Origin: Tetragonia tetragonoides
Lineage: Eukaryota; Streptophyta; Magnoliopsida; Caryophyllales; Aizoaceae
Reading direction: 5' to 3'
Assembly: GCA_038025085.1 (NCBI GenBank)
Contig: CM076151.1
Span: forward strand, 10,383,501-10,447,500
DNA length: 64,000 nt
Part shown: positions 33,666-52,292 of the stretch, one piece after another
How positions within the stretch are numbered: position 1 is the first letter of the stretch
Layout: every line of letters starts with the position of its first letter
Program-made: the position numbers and the translations under genes
Notes under the pieces: generated by a model
The model's input: only the letters and a program-made list of their open reading frames with translations
What the model was told of the DNA's origin: nothing
Database searches by the model: none

Positions 33666-34750
33666 AACCTCATCATGAGGAGTTTAGTTCTATTGTTTTG
33701 GACTTGCAAAACATAGATGTTGAACTTAATGATGGGAACTTGGCTTTTACTTTGTCGTGTTTGCTAATTTCTAAATTTGAACACGTTAGGGAGACTGCAT
33801 TTATTATAGAGATCAAAGTACCCTAGAAGATGTGAAAACTGCTTTGCAACAATGGGATTTGTATTTGATTGAAAAACACTGAATTGAATCTTCAGTTGTT
33901 TTACAAACTAAAATTCAGGTTTGGGAATCACTATTTCGGTTCAGTTTTGATGTCTACAGTAAGGATATTTTTATCTTTGTATTGAAAACCTACATTTTAA
34001 AATTTTGAACCAAAATCTAGCAATTGGCAGAGCCTCATTCGTAAGGGGTGTTAATGGGTTTGCTGCAAGGGTAGGTCTAGCTTAAGGTGGTAGGCACTTA
34101 TCAAAGTCATAAGCCTATTTTTTAATTTTTTTTTGTTACAATTCAGTTGCTTCACTTTTGCAACTTACTTTTCTCACTACATAGTAGTATAGTACTATTC
34201 ATTCTGTACATAGCCCAGGTACAAAAAAAAAGAAACTTATAAAACATATCATAGGTGTAACAAGAAGGTGAAGACTCATTTTAGGAAGTTTTGTTCTAGA
34301 AAGAAAGAATTAACTTTGGAACAAAGAGGTGATCAAAACAATGATTTAGCTCTTATTGGCAGTGATGATGTTGGTGTCCTTGCTTGTGATAATCCATTTT
34401 GATTTTTTGATAGATGGTTTTTGGCTCGAGATGTTCTCATCACATACATCCGACAAAAAAAAGGTGTTCCACCTATGAGGCCATTCGAGGTGGAGTTGAG
34501 GACATTAATTAATGACATGCATGTTCTCGGAAGTCAAACGTGCTAGGGGAGCTTTAGATCGTAAACGAGTATCATTGTACTATTGAAGATGGTGTAATAA
34601 AGGTTCCAGAGGAGCACTCATTACAATGAAGGAAAAAGAGGTGGGTACATTGTAAGTAACGACTAAAGCGATAGTATTACAAATCATGGAAGATGGAGTG
34701 TTGGGGGATTGACGTATTTGTCAAAGCGGCCTAGGGGTTGTTAAAGTAAG

Positions 34751-35195
34751 AAGGGACTACGAGTGGTCAAAGTACTAGGTTTATGGATTCTTAGTACTGT
34801 GCTCTTGGAAAACAAAAGAGAATTAGTTTCAACATTTCAGTACATAGAAACAAGGGCTCTCTTGTCTATGTACATTCAAATTTGCGGGGTCCATTCATGA
34901 AGGTATGTGGTTCGTGATGTCTATTGACCTTTGTTGATGACTTTAAGGAAGGTGTGGGTCTCTTTCTTGAAAAAGGGACTATGAGTGGTCAAAGTACTAG
35001 GTTTATGGAGTATTGTGCTCTTGGAAAACAAAAGAGAATTGGTTTCAACATCTCAGTACATAGAATCAAGGGCTCTCTTCTCTATGTACATTCAAATTTG
35101 CGAGGTCCGTTCATGAAGGTGTGTGGTTCGTGATGTCTATTGACCTTTGTTGATGATCGTTCAAGGATGGTGTGGGTCTATTTCTTGAAAAAGAA
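34751..35195 (+). repeat. 222-bp tandem duplication inside the copia relic
   Basis: Copy 1 (34751-34972) and copy 2 (34973-about 35195) both begin AAGGGACTA, then GAGTGGTCAAAGTACTAGG, and both contain the CALGKQKRI and YVHSNLRGPF coding fragments. They differ at few bases, so the duplication is younger than the decay of the element. Confidence 0.8.
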
Positions 35196-36527
35196 GAATG
35201 ATGTGTTTCTTTTTTCACAAGTTGACTCGTAGATATTGCTAGATATTGCACCGTTCCAACCAAATGGGATTGCTCAAGGGGTGAAGATAACCATGTCGGG
35301 GAAGGCTCGATGAATGTTATCACTTGATGGTTTAGGCAAGAACTGAAGTATGGAGGCTCATAAAGTAAATCATTATCCGATCTGTTGTATTGGATTGAAG
35401 ACACCTAAGGAGTTTTCGTCAGGGAAGCTTGTGCATATGTGAATGATTGTTAGTTGGGCATTAGAGCTAAGAAGTGTCATTTTCCCGAATGTGTATATCG
35501 GGAGTGAAAGGGGTATGGGTTATGAAGCGCTAGTGCTTCCATCCAAATGTTGGACAAGCATGAACATAACTTTAAATGAGTCGCCGGGCCATACGAAGAT
35601 TAGTGACAAGGTGGAGTTGGAGCTTGTTTTGAACCATGATCATGATTCTTCAAAAAAGATCGCCGCGGAGCTTGATGGGTCATGTGTTGTTTTGAGGAAA
35701 TGACTCCCTATGCTCTAACAATTGTGACATCTTATGAAGGCACGACAAAGTGGCATGCCGCGATGAAGGAAGAATAAAGAAGAAGTAACAACAACATCCA
35801 CATTCGAGATGTCTGTAACCTTACCTTTAGCTAGTAAGAAAGTGGTAGAATGCAAGTCGGTCTACTAAGTACAAGTGAAGCATCAAGATGCAAAGCGAGG
35901 TGAGACACACATCTATACGTGTCTTGCTCATCTAGATGCTATGCAAAAGCTTAGAGCTGAACCATTAGTTGCAAAAGTAGCATTTTTACATGGTGAGTCG
36001 GAGATGACATGCCGCAACTTGATGTGCTCGTTATTGAAGGCAAATGGAACCATGTGTGCTTGTTGGAGCGATCCTTGTGTGGACTCATATAGACGCCCTA
36101 AACAATGGTACAAAAGGTTTGTTTCTTTCTTGATTAAGCATGCTTTTCTTGTAGTGAGTACGGTGGTTGTGTGTATCTGGAAGTAGAGGGTGGTTCCTTG
36201 GTTCATCTTTTCTTGTATTTTGATGATATGTTAGTTGCATCAACATTATTTGAAATATAATGGAATAAATCAAAGTGGCTCATAAAACTGTCGATGCTTC
36301 TTATTTATGTGAAGTTGTCGATGGTCGTCGCACTTTGGTCAATGTTCAAACGGAAATAGCCTCTCTGTGAAAATCGACCCCCTCTTACCTTGCCTAGGAG
36401 GGAGCCTCTTTGGAGGAACATGGGTTATGTTGATGTGATGTTAGTTGCATCAACATCGTCATTTTACGACTCGTTTTTGTTGGTCATCCGTATGTACTTT
36501 TTGGAGATTTGTTCATGTATAATATCT

Positions 36528-36630
36528 CCAGGTTCGAGTCCGCTCAGGCCAGTGGAGGTTTTCCTGGTCGTTAACTTCAGGGCCCATGGGATTAGTCAAG
36601 CAACGATTGGACACCCATGTTATCTAAACA
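36528..36630 (+). mobile_element. SINE fragment
   Basis: A B box GGTTCGAGTCC is followed by GTGGAGGTTTTCCTGG, GGGCCCATGGGATTAGTCAAG and GGACACC, the recognisable back half of a common plant tRNA-derived SINE. It interrupts the right LTR-like repeat of the copia relic. Confidence 0.55.
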
Positions 36631-36744
36631 TATCTCCATATTGTGTGAGGGCTTTCTTGGCTTTATACCAAACACATCAAAAGAGATATTGTCATGAGTA
36701 GCAATTGAAACATCTTTGATTCCTTGTTCTTCAATAAGAAAAGA

Positions 36745-37480
36745 AAAATTATCTACATATCACGCTAATGACGATGAACATATATGAGAGGCACCTCCCT
36801 AAAGACCCCTTTAGCTCAAAGAGAAGCCATGTATAGCACACGATCCCAAACAAAGTCGAAAAGCTTGCCAATACCACTAAAGTCCCTCGAATTACTCTTC
36901 TACCAAATGCACTAAAGAATAGCCATACAAGCAATTTACTCTCCTCCCATACCTACAAATCGCATCTCCAAAGAGACAAGCAAAGCATTCTCCATAAAAC
37001 AGCCTAGCCCACAAAGATCCGGCAAACTCATGAGGCACGAACAAATGCAAGCAATCTTCGTAAATATTTGGTAATAATGCTCACTCGGGTATCCTCAACA
37101 GGAAACATATCATGTGTGTTCACTGTTCAGCTTACCTAATACCGAAATCCAAACAAGGCACACATCTTCAAAGGAGCCTTAGACTTCCAAATGTAGTTTG
37201 CTGGGGGAGAATGAAGGTATTGTGAGGGGAGGCCAAGACGATATAAGCTGCAGACCCAAACCCGAAAAGAACGAGATGAATGGTGTTTAGAACACTGAGG
37301 AGGGATCCCTCCTTCTCTTTATCATGGGAAGCACTCTGTAAGTGAAGGTCCCGATTGTGAAGAGGGGACAACTGAGATAAACCCTAAGATATATGGAGAA
37401 GAGCCTCTCCACACATTCCTCCAGGAACCGAATCCAATTACCAGATCCTCTTGACTTTCTCAAAGTTGGATTGATCTTCT
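36745..37480 (-). mobile_element. LINE-like fragment, minus strand
   Basis: The minus strand has short broken frames (SAFGRRVIRGTLVVLASF) and phrases resembling the 3' coding end of plant LINEs, heavily decayed. It separates two parts of the right LTR-like repeat. The assignment is tentative. Confidence 0.35.
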
Positions 37481-37926
37481 CCTCACGTAATATTTACTCT
37501 TAACTAAGGGGTTCTCCATGTAAATCGTTGACTTCTTTCTTGTTGTTCTTAATTACTTTTCGATTGCTTGTGCGATAATATTCTTACTCAAACACATTTA
37601 GTATCTTGAGGCATCTCTTTAAGTGATTTTACTTGAATAGCTCATTTTACTTGGGTGTTGATATGAGTTGGCATTAAAGCCTCATGGTGGAGGGCATGTT
37701 TGAAATTGTATGTTGGAAGTAAATTAAATAAAATATATGTATGATGGAAGCACTACAGTTATGGGATAAAAAAAAACTCTAACTTGATTTTGCAATGTAT
37801 TCTACCTTCTTTTCCCAACCTCTCTCCTCCATACTAATTTGTGTCAGTGCATGAATTACATTATTGTTTTCCAGGACATTCCCTTTGCTTTTCTTAATTG
37901 ATTGGAAACAGCAGCACTTCGACAAC

Positions 37927-39905
37927 ATGAGATCAGGATACATACATATCTCTGACAGGAACAGACTGGGGAAAGGAAAAGTTCCATCTTTGGTCGATTT
38001 GTGTGTTCAGACTGCAATCGATAACGTTAGGTACATTGGTGATGTTGGTGCGACAGATTCACATCTTCTTGAGCAGATATTACCCCATTGTACGGTGGAG
38101 CAATTGATGCACATTGAAAACGCTACAGCTGTAATACCATTCTCTCCTTGGCCTACATGCAATTATAGTTCTTCAGCTTGTCTAGTTAGTCTTAGTCTGA
38201 TATATTTTGAACTTCTTGTAGGAGAGGGATCTAAGTCCAGTTACTGACAAACTATGGAAGAAATTTTATGAGGCAAAATTCGGTAGTAAGTGTGTAGATG
38301 GCGTACTAGAGAGGATGGAAAAATGTAAGGTGGCATTTAAATGGAGACAACTGTATCAGGTATTCTACATTGGTCTGGATGTACTATGATCATTTGAATG
38401 ATTTACTGTTACTTGTATTGTGTTACTGAAAACTTGTTTGGAGACACAATCTCCTTTACCTGTTCAAGGAGCACTTTTAACTCGGCATTTACCTCTTGTA
38501 GGCCAAATTGAAGGACCAGGATGAGGCCCAACAAAAGTCACTTGAGCGACTGGCACAGTCATTCAAGAACCAAAATGCCCGTAGGTTTCCTCCCTTCTCC
38601 ATATGTTTGGCTTTAATTTTAATCATACTATGAGTATGTTTGGATATCCGGTGCTGTACTGCTTTTGTATTGTTAATAATGTTGTAGATCTGCCGCTTGC
38701 ATCATTGAAGTTTTAAAACATCAAAATTTCCTTTGTGTTGTCATTTTTCTTGCTCTTTATGCAATTAATAAAGTTCCTCAACGAAGTTTTTTCGCCCCTC
38801 AAGCTAAGCTTTGCTTTGGCTACTATCTCTTTCCACGGGAACATGAGATTGGTGTGCTCTTGTGCACTATACTTGGTGCCAGTCTGTCCCTGAGCCAAAG
38901 GTGCTCATAGCTTTGTTACTTGGTCGTTTTTCATTTTTTTCCCCACGGCTGATATATTTAATTATTTATATGATTATATGAAGGTATGTTTGTGAGGATG
39001 AGTTTTGGTTATTTTTTATTGCAGAAAAGCAGAGTCGGTCAATCCAGATCTGCACAAAGGTTCCACCGTCTAAGAAACGAAGTTTTTGCGGAGGTACCAT
39101 TGTGCATTTTTTTTTTCTTTTTCTTTTTTCTTTTCTGAAACTGTATTGTCATTGTCTCACTAAATGATATAAATAATCACATGTAGCATTTGGAGGCTCA
39201 AACAACTTCTCCAATGTGAAGAGCAACATAATGAGGAAGGCCAAAGTTGAATATCTTAACAGGTATATATGTCTAACTGATCCTTACTCTCATTTGGTGC
39301 TTTTTTTGGGGCCATATTTAACAATTTACTTCCCTGTTTGTCTTTCTCGTGTAATCATGCAAGTACTTTTTGTGGCCATAGTCTAACAAGTTGCTTCCAT
39401 CTGTCTTTCATATATTGATTACACTCAAAATGGTGGAACGAACTACTAGATTATCTAATTTTAACCTTATTGTGAGCCAAGTTATTTTGAAAATGAATTT
39501 TCACCAATCAACACATTGTCCATTTGCAGTTAAAAAAATACGGAAGATAAGACTTCATACCAATTGAATCTAACATCCTTGTGTGATGTTCGTTGCATAT
39601 CAATCTTTTGACATGTTTAACTTGCAAACATATCATCGTTTGGTTACTTCGACATCAAGATGGTTTTTCACGTCACATCTGTCTTTTCTGATAGTACGGA
39701 GATGAAAAACCGGGCGGCTGTGAAGAAAACTGCTGTACATGTGCAGCGAACAAACAGGTATTATTCGCAATAAATGTTGACCCTATACTTTCCAAGTACG
39801 TACTCTCTCATCACTTCCCTCTCTGCTCCCAGTGTTTGCTCGATGATGAAGCCTCAAACCCCACGTGGGAAGGACGCCTTTTCAAATCCAAAACATAGAA
39901 AGTAA
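37927..39905 (+). CDS. Elongin-A-like protein
   Basis: Seven coding exons: 37927-38130, 38222-38359, 38502-38580, 39025-39093, 39187-39262, 39695-39757 and 39833-39905, 702 nt, 233 residues. All junctions are GT-AG and keep frame. Residues about 20-75 form the Elongin-A/BC-box region (VPSLVDLCVQTAIDNV, LLEQILPHCTVEQLMHIE), followed by RDLSPVTDKLWKKFYEAKFG and a basic coiled-coil-like segment (LKDQDEAQQKSLERLAQSF). The tail has KVPPSKKRSF and AFGGSNNFSNVKSNIMRKAKVEYL, conserved in plant members. Elongin A stimulates RNA polymerase II elongation and, in animals, is also a Cullin-5 ligase receptor; plant proteins are much shorter. From memory the Arabidopsis counterpart is At2g42780. An upstream UTR exon is at 30300-30569. 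Chosen start: first ATG after the acceptor at 37874, directly before the conserved domain. Confidence 0.85.
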
Positions 39906-41544
39906 GCTGAATAATGTTTACTGTTTTTATTCTGGTTCTGATGATGTTGCGGACGGATCACAAAGATTCCTGGAGGTTGATACTTCTTAGTTCCTAACTC
40001 CACATAAAAGAAATTCGCATTGGGCAAGTACCATTCCTTCCAAGCAAATCTGATTGAAGTGGTCTAACGTCTATTGCCCTGGCTCCCAACTCTGTGTAGG
40101 GTATCTCTGTTTTTGACGTTTTCACTGCTCCCTCTTTGATGTAAATTCATATTGTATTCGGGGTAGTTTGTTGTATGTACAATATATGCAGAACCTTATA
40201 GTTCTATCCTTATATGAAGAAAATAAGTCAGTACACCATCTCTGTAAGAACTACTCAGGCTTTTATTCATTCCAGCAGGTAGTAGCAGATACATAACTGT
40301 TAGTCTCTCCAAGTTTTCATTACACCACACAAGTATAACTGTATTTTAATGGCTTGTTTGGTTTAAGGTAATGAATTATACTAGTTACTTATTTCAAGGT
40401 TCTCAACAAGTGACAACCATTAATAAAGTCTTACCAAGTTGCCCCCTTTCTACTTCTTTCCCTCTATTCACTTTCACCATTTCTGGTTCACAGGTAAGGT
40501 TCGATTGTGGAGGGCGCAAGCTGGGCTGCAACTAATTTTTTTTGAAGCAGTTTCCAGTTCCAGTTTGGGTTAATAAGATTGGAATTTGGAAGTTATGAGA
40601 ACTGCAATTTACTATTGATGAATCCTCTCAGCAGTGCACATCAACTTGTTCTATTTGTCCTAAACACCCACATTTGCTCACGAGCTTGATAGTAGTAGAT
40701 GCAGGCATGCAGCCCCTCTATATATTTTGCAGTGAGGCCTGGAAATATACTGACAAAGGAAGATTTTCAGTGCCCAAGAGTCTGTCAAAGGAAGACTTAA
40801 TGCTTTTTGGTCATAAAATTTTGAGATACTGACAGTGCTCAAAATCAGTTGCACAGCACGGGCACCCGTAAAGGCTTCACTTAAGACTTGCTTGTATAAG
40901 TTCCTTAGTCTCGTTTCATTTCATGTCCACCCCAGAAACTCAAACGTCCAGTGAAGACATCAGACACTACTGGTCCTTGTCGTTGCCCAAGCAAATCAAA
41001 GGCCTCCTTTTTGTTTTGTGAAGAGCTAGAAGTACTAGAAGCAACAAGCTCCTTCTAGATCGACTCATACCGGAACGGCAAAACATTTCAGGAACAGATG
41101 GGGAATGCACCATCCACCCCAATCTCCTCAAAAGGCTTCGCTAATTATGTACAAACCATCTGGAGCTAAGAAAAAGAAGAAAAAACAAAAGACTAGGGAG
41201 TGATGAAAAAAGTAAACTCAGTAGAAATTTAATGAATTGGATAAGGTGGTGCTGAGATGATTCAACTTTTGGCCATTGAATAACAGAACGATACATGTCA
41301 AAACACTTTCCCCATCTGGAAATGTTTTAAAACATTTATTTATGTGGTCGAACAATATGCAATATTACATGAGGCCACAAAGTCAGCGAGGCCGTTATTT
41401 GGATGAAGTATACATATTCCATTCTGGACTGACCGCAACCAACTAACTATTAATACTAGCCAACCTCTCCATCTGCATTTGCTTAATCGGTTGATGAAAA
41501 AGCTTGTTTCTCCCATTCTCTTCTTTGACAAATCCAGATTTCAC
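39906..41544. other. Spacer between convergent Elongin-A and citrate synthase genes
   Basis: The genes converge, so both 3' UTRs lie here. I see no further gene, RNA or repeat. Confidence 0.5.
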
Positions 41545-48024
<6,480 letters not shown>

Positions 48025-48060
48025 TCTGATGAAATTATTGAGAACCCAGTTCAATTTCAA

Positions 48061-49940
48061 TGGTTTTGATTGATAAAAGTTGGTTCCTTTTTGTTTCTCT
48101 AAACTTTTCAGCTTCCTATAAGGATTTTTGCACCGTGAGTGTCTTCGTTCTTGTGAATTGTGATGCGTCTAAAAGTGGTTAAGCGTTGTGTTCTTTGGTT
48201 TTCCTAAGATTTACCGGGAGTAGGCAAGTGCCTGTGGCCCACAAGACGTGGCAATAAGATGGGGTTGAAAAATATGATCTTGGAAGACGCAATGCAAATT
48301 GCAAACGGAAAAAACGATGATTAATTGGAAGAGCTGGCCGGTGAAGCAGCAATAACAAAGAAATAAAATATAATTATCGAGATCCCATACTCTTTTTTTT
48401 TTATTCACAAAAACTCGTATGAGCTAACTTGCACCTCAATGCTTGTTTGAGGTGGTTCCCTAATAAGGGATCATTGGTTTGTTTTTTTGGTTCGGTAGGG
48501 GGAGGGATTAAAATCTGAGACCTAATATACTCGATGCCTCAATCTTAGCCACTAGATTAACACATTCTTGATGTCAAGATCTCGTACTCCCAGTCTCCCA
48601 TTACTCTTTTCATCATATGAGTAAAGTATTGTATAAGACCATGTTAAAGTAAAACAGAATCAATCCGTTTTGTGTGGACTTAGTCCACTGTGGATCAAGG
48701 AGATAATGCAAATATTTCAGGGACATAAAAGGTATTTTTTTAAAAAGATTTAGTCTTTTTATCCGCTGTCGACTAAGTCCACACAAGATTTTGTAGAAAA
48801 ATTATCGGAAAATGATACATCCACCCACTGGGTTGACAACCCATCTCCCTTTGTATCTATCTCTCTCCTCTATTTTCAGATTCTCTCTCATCTATTTCCA
48901 AAAAATTGCATTTAAGATAGGATAGAGATACATACATAGAGAAGGTGGGTTACCCACCCTGTAGATCAACCAAACATTTTCCAAAATTATCACAAAAAAA
49001 AAGAGAAATAAAATTTAATAATACAAATATGAGGTTACGACATATGATGTTTATGTGTTTATTATTATGGAAATTTTTTTAACGTCAAACAACTTTACCT
49101 AATTTCTCCATGCTAATTTAAGTTTCATCAAAAAAGTTTATAATAGTAAATTGATTGGAAGCCAAAAGTTGATCATATAATTTTGTTGGCACAAAATTTT
49201 GTATGGAATGAACATATGAGATAGGACATATCACATTTTCCTTTTTTTCTCTTCCTCTCATATCTTACAGGATAAATTCGTTCCACACAAGATTTATTGT
49301 TTGGTTGATGGAAAAAGTTGAAAATTGAAAGGAAAGTTTTGAATTTTTTTTTCATCCTTGCTTTTAGGATTGAACATTGAAGTAATTTGTTTATACTTTG
49401 AAAAATAAACAAGTACTAAATAAAAAAGAAATATTCTAGTTTTGTCATTGACTAGGGACAATTGGACACAATGCCATGATTTTGTGAGCATCCATTCCAC
49501 CGATTTATTGTGATAGTAGACTAGTAGTCTGAGGTGATTTAACGCAAATAGTTCATTTAATATTAGGTTTAGGATTATATCTCAATTTTTCATTAAAAAA
49601 AAAAAGACAATATGTTTTCACTTAAGGTTGGTTTCCCCTAAGGGAGAAAATAAATGGGGCAAAACCCTTCTATGTTCTATCCACCATGGATTGCAGTACT
49701 CTGGTGTATTTGACATTATAGAATAAATGATTTACCAAACAAAAGTTTCTCAACTAATTGTAATTCAAGTTGAATAAAGAAAGTCAAATAAGACTAACTT
49801 TAAAATAGTGACCTATCCATTAAACAATTATATGCTGTACAATATAACTTTTTTTTTTTTTTGAGATCAGTACAATATAAATTATTGTTATATCAAATGA
49901 GACCTAGATGAGATTCCATCTACAGTATGAATTAATAATA
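48061..49940. other. Promoter side of citrate synthase and spacer
   Basis: The first few hundred bases are the likely promoter and 5' UTR of the citrate synthase. A SINE-like segment lies at about 48470-48570 (minus: TAGTGGCTAAG and AGGTCTCAGATTTTAATCC, then CCGAACCAAAAAAAC). A MULE-type MITE is at 48807-48982. No gene is supported. Confidence 0.5.
48807..48982. mobile_element. MITE with 9-bp target duplication (Mutator type)
   Basis: A 176-bp element with ends GGAAAATGATACA and inverted CATTTTCC, whose imperfect inverted repeats cover most of its length (GGGTTGACAACCCATCTCCC against the complement of GGTGGGTTACCCACCCTG). Perfect flanking 9-bp duplication AAAATTATC at 48798-48806 and 48983-48991. 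Confidence 0.8.
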
Positions 49941-50259
49941 GCGCAATTTGGTTAAAACCACCTAACATGTTTCAAAATTTGTCCAGTACCCCCTGAAACG
50001 TTACTATTTGGCGAGTACCACCTTAAATGTTTATTCCGCCCTGGAAGTCACACCTTAATTGATTTTCCGGGCAAATCCAATTTTTTTCTGACCATTTTAC
50101 CCCCCCACGTGTGAGTCACGTGACAACTTACATTCAATTTTTTTTTTTTTTTTTTTACTAAAACTAAAAAACAAATAAAAAATAAAAAATAAAAAATAAA
50201 AAATAAAAAATATAAATATAAATAAGCGCTATAAATAAACCTAAACTAAAACTAAAAAA

Positions 50260-50490
50260 CCAGATCTCTCTCTCTCCATCTCCATCTCTCTCTCTCTCAA
50301 GCTCGACCATCTCTCTCAAGCTCGACCATCTCTCTCTCCATCTCCATCTCCATCTCTCTCTCTCTCAAGCTCGACCATCATCTCTCTCTCTCTCAAGCTC
50401 GACCATTATCTCTCTCTCTCAAGCTCGACCATCTCTCTCTCTCTCTCAAGCTCGACCATCATCTCCATCTCTCTCTCTCTCTCAAGCTCT
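50260..50490 (+). repeat. CTCAAGCTCGACCATC/TCTCTC minisatellite
   Basis: At least six copies of CAAGCTCGACCAT separated by (TC)n tracts, inside the Mutator-like element. Confidence 0.85.
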
Positions 50491-50833
50491 GAAGATCGTC
50501 ATTAATGGCGACAAGAACTCAGCGAAGCCATGGCCGCGATGAAGTTAAAGGTTGTCGACCACCATTTTTGTCCGGCAACCACATATCGAGCTCTCAAGCC
50601 ACCGATTTGTGGTTTCCGGCCATGAACCATGGTCGGCGACATTTCTGATTAATCTCGAGCGAGCTTCAATGGCCATGCATGAGCTTTAGAAGCTCCGATC
50701 TGCCGATTCCAAGCTAAGCTTCTCCTTCTTTCTTTTTAATTTTTTCCCTTTTTGTCTTAATTTTCGGTTTTGTTTCGGTTTTGTTTCAGAATTTCTCGTT
50801 TTTGTCTTAATTTTTGGTTTGATTGTTTCAGAA

Positions 50834-51149
<316 letters not shown>

Positions 51150-51578
51150 ACGAGAGAGAGAGAGATGACAGGAGAAACAGAGAGAGATTACGAGAGAGAG
51201 ATGGCAAAGATGGAGATACAGAGTGCAGAGGAAGAAGATGGAGTGAGCGAGAGAGAGAAAGAGAGAAAGAGAACAGTGAGCGAGAGAGAGAGAGAGAGAG
51301 AAAGAGAGTGAATTAAACACGTGGGGGAAACAAAGCACAAATAGTAAAATAAAAAAAAAAAAAATTGAATGTAAGTTGTCACGTGACTCACACGGGGGGG
51401 GGGGGGGGGGGTAAAATGGTCAAAAAAAATTGAATTTGCCCGGAAAATCAATTAAGGTGTGACTTCCAGGGCGGAATAAACATTTAAGGTGGTACTCGCC
51501 AAATAGTAACGTTTCAGGGGGTACTGGACAAATTTTGAAACATGTTAGGTGGTTTTAACCAAATTGCGCTTAATAATA

Positions 51579-52292
51579 GGTAAAGTAATTCAACTTCTAT
51601 GTTGATCTTTGTCCTTCTCGAAAGTAGTTCAATGTTTATATCAACTTTTTATATTAACATATGATGAATATGCTATTATTGCTTGCAAATGCAGTCATTA
51701 AAGAAAAAAAAAAAAAAAAATACAACAGAACATTATTAAACTCAAGTCTTAAGAAATGGAATTTCTTTTTTTCTTTTTCTGTAGCTTGAATATATGACAG
51801 CAAAGCTTATCAAAGTAAAGATCCGTAAGGTTAGCTGTAGCAAGGGGGAAATTTTTTGCTATCACTTTGCGCCTTAGAACAAAACAAGCACCACTACCAA
51901 GGATGGATAATGGAAATATTTTTGTGCTATATGCATAATCATTCGGGCATTTTACAGGACCACGAAAAAGGCCAGAATCATGAAGTCTTCAACTTGTTCT
52001 GCTACAAAAAATTGCCAACTATGGAAGCAGATCAATCAATAGTGGCTTGATCTCAAAACAAGCATAATGTCGTTCTTGATACTCCCTAGAGTCATCCGCA
52101 GCAGTCTACTCACCCAGGAGAGGTAACTAACTCGCGACTCACACTTCAAGAAGATATCATAACTTAAATAATTTCGCCTTTCTTTGCTCTTTAGGGTTCA
52201 CAAAAGTCAAGTACCAGCTATGCAACATGTCAATTGCAGGAAGTCATGAAATGAATTGGTCATCCGCTACTGCCATGAAATGATCATCAGAG
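51579..52292. other. Spacer, Mutator-like element to GatA 3' end
   Basis: AT-rich with a poly-A run at about 51703-51720. The last part is the 3' UTR of GatA. No gene is seen. Confidence 0.5.

Larger units (their letters stand above)
31320..37592 (+). mobile_element. Decayed Ty1/copia retrotransposon with nested insertions
   Basis: Broken copia coding parts occur in order at about 34250-36260. They are a zinc-knuckle-like CNKKVKTHFRKFC, the pre-integrase/integrase pieces GKQKRIGFNISVH and LLYVHSNLRGPF, TFVDD, then FLHGE, the RT segment QWYKRF and LYFDDMLVAS. All carry stops and shifts. Flanks at about 31320-32055 and 36259-36740 plus 37495-37592 are related direct repeats (shared CTCATAAAACTGTC, GGTCATCCGTA, ATTGTGCGATA), most simply two decayed LTRs. 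The right one is split by later insertions. The element is long dead. Confidence 0.6.
30570..37874 (+). other. Long 5'-UTR intron with nested retroelements
   Basis: A 7.3 kb intron before the start codon of the Elongin-A-like gene. It holds a decayed Ty1/copia element (about 31320-37592), an L1 LINE fragment (32720-33665), a 222-bp tandem duplication, a SINE fragment and a second LINE-like segment on the other strand. The assignment as one intron is inferred from the leader donor and the acceptor before the ATG. Confidence 0.5.
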
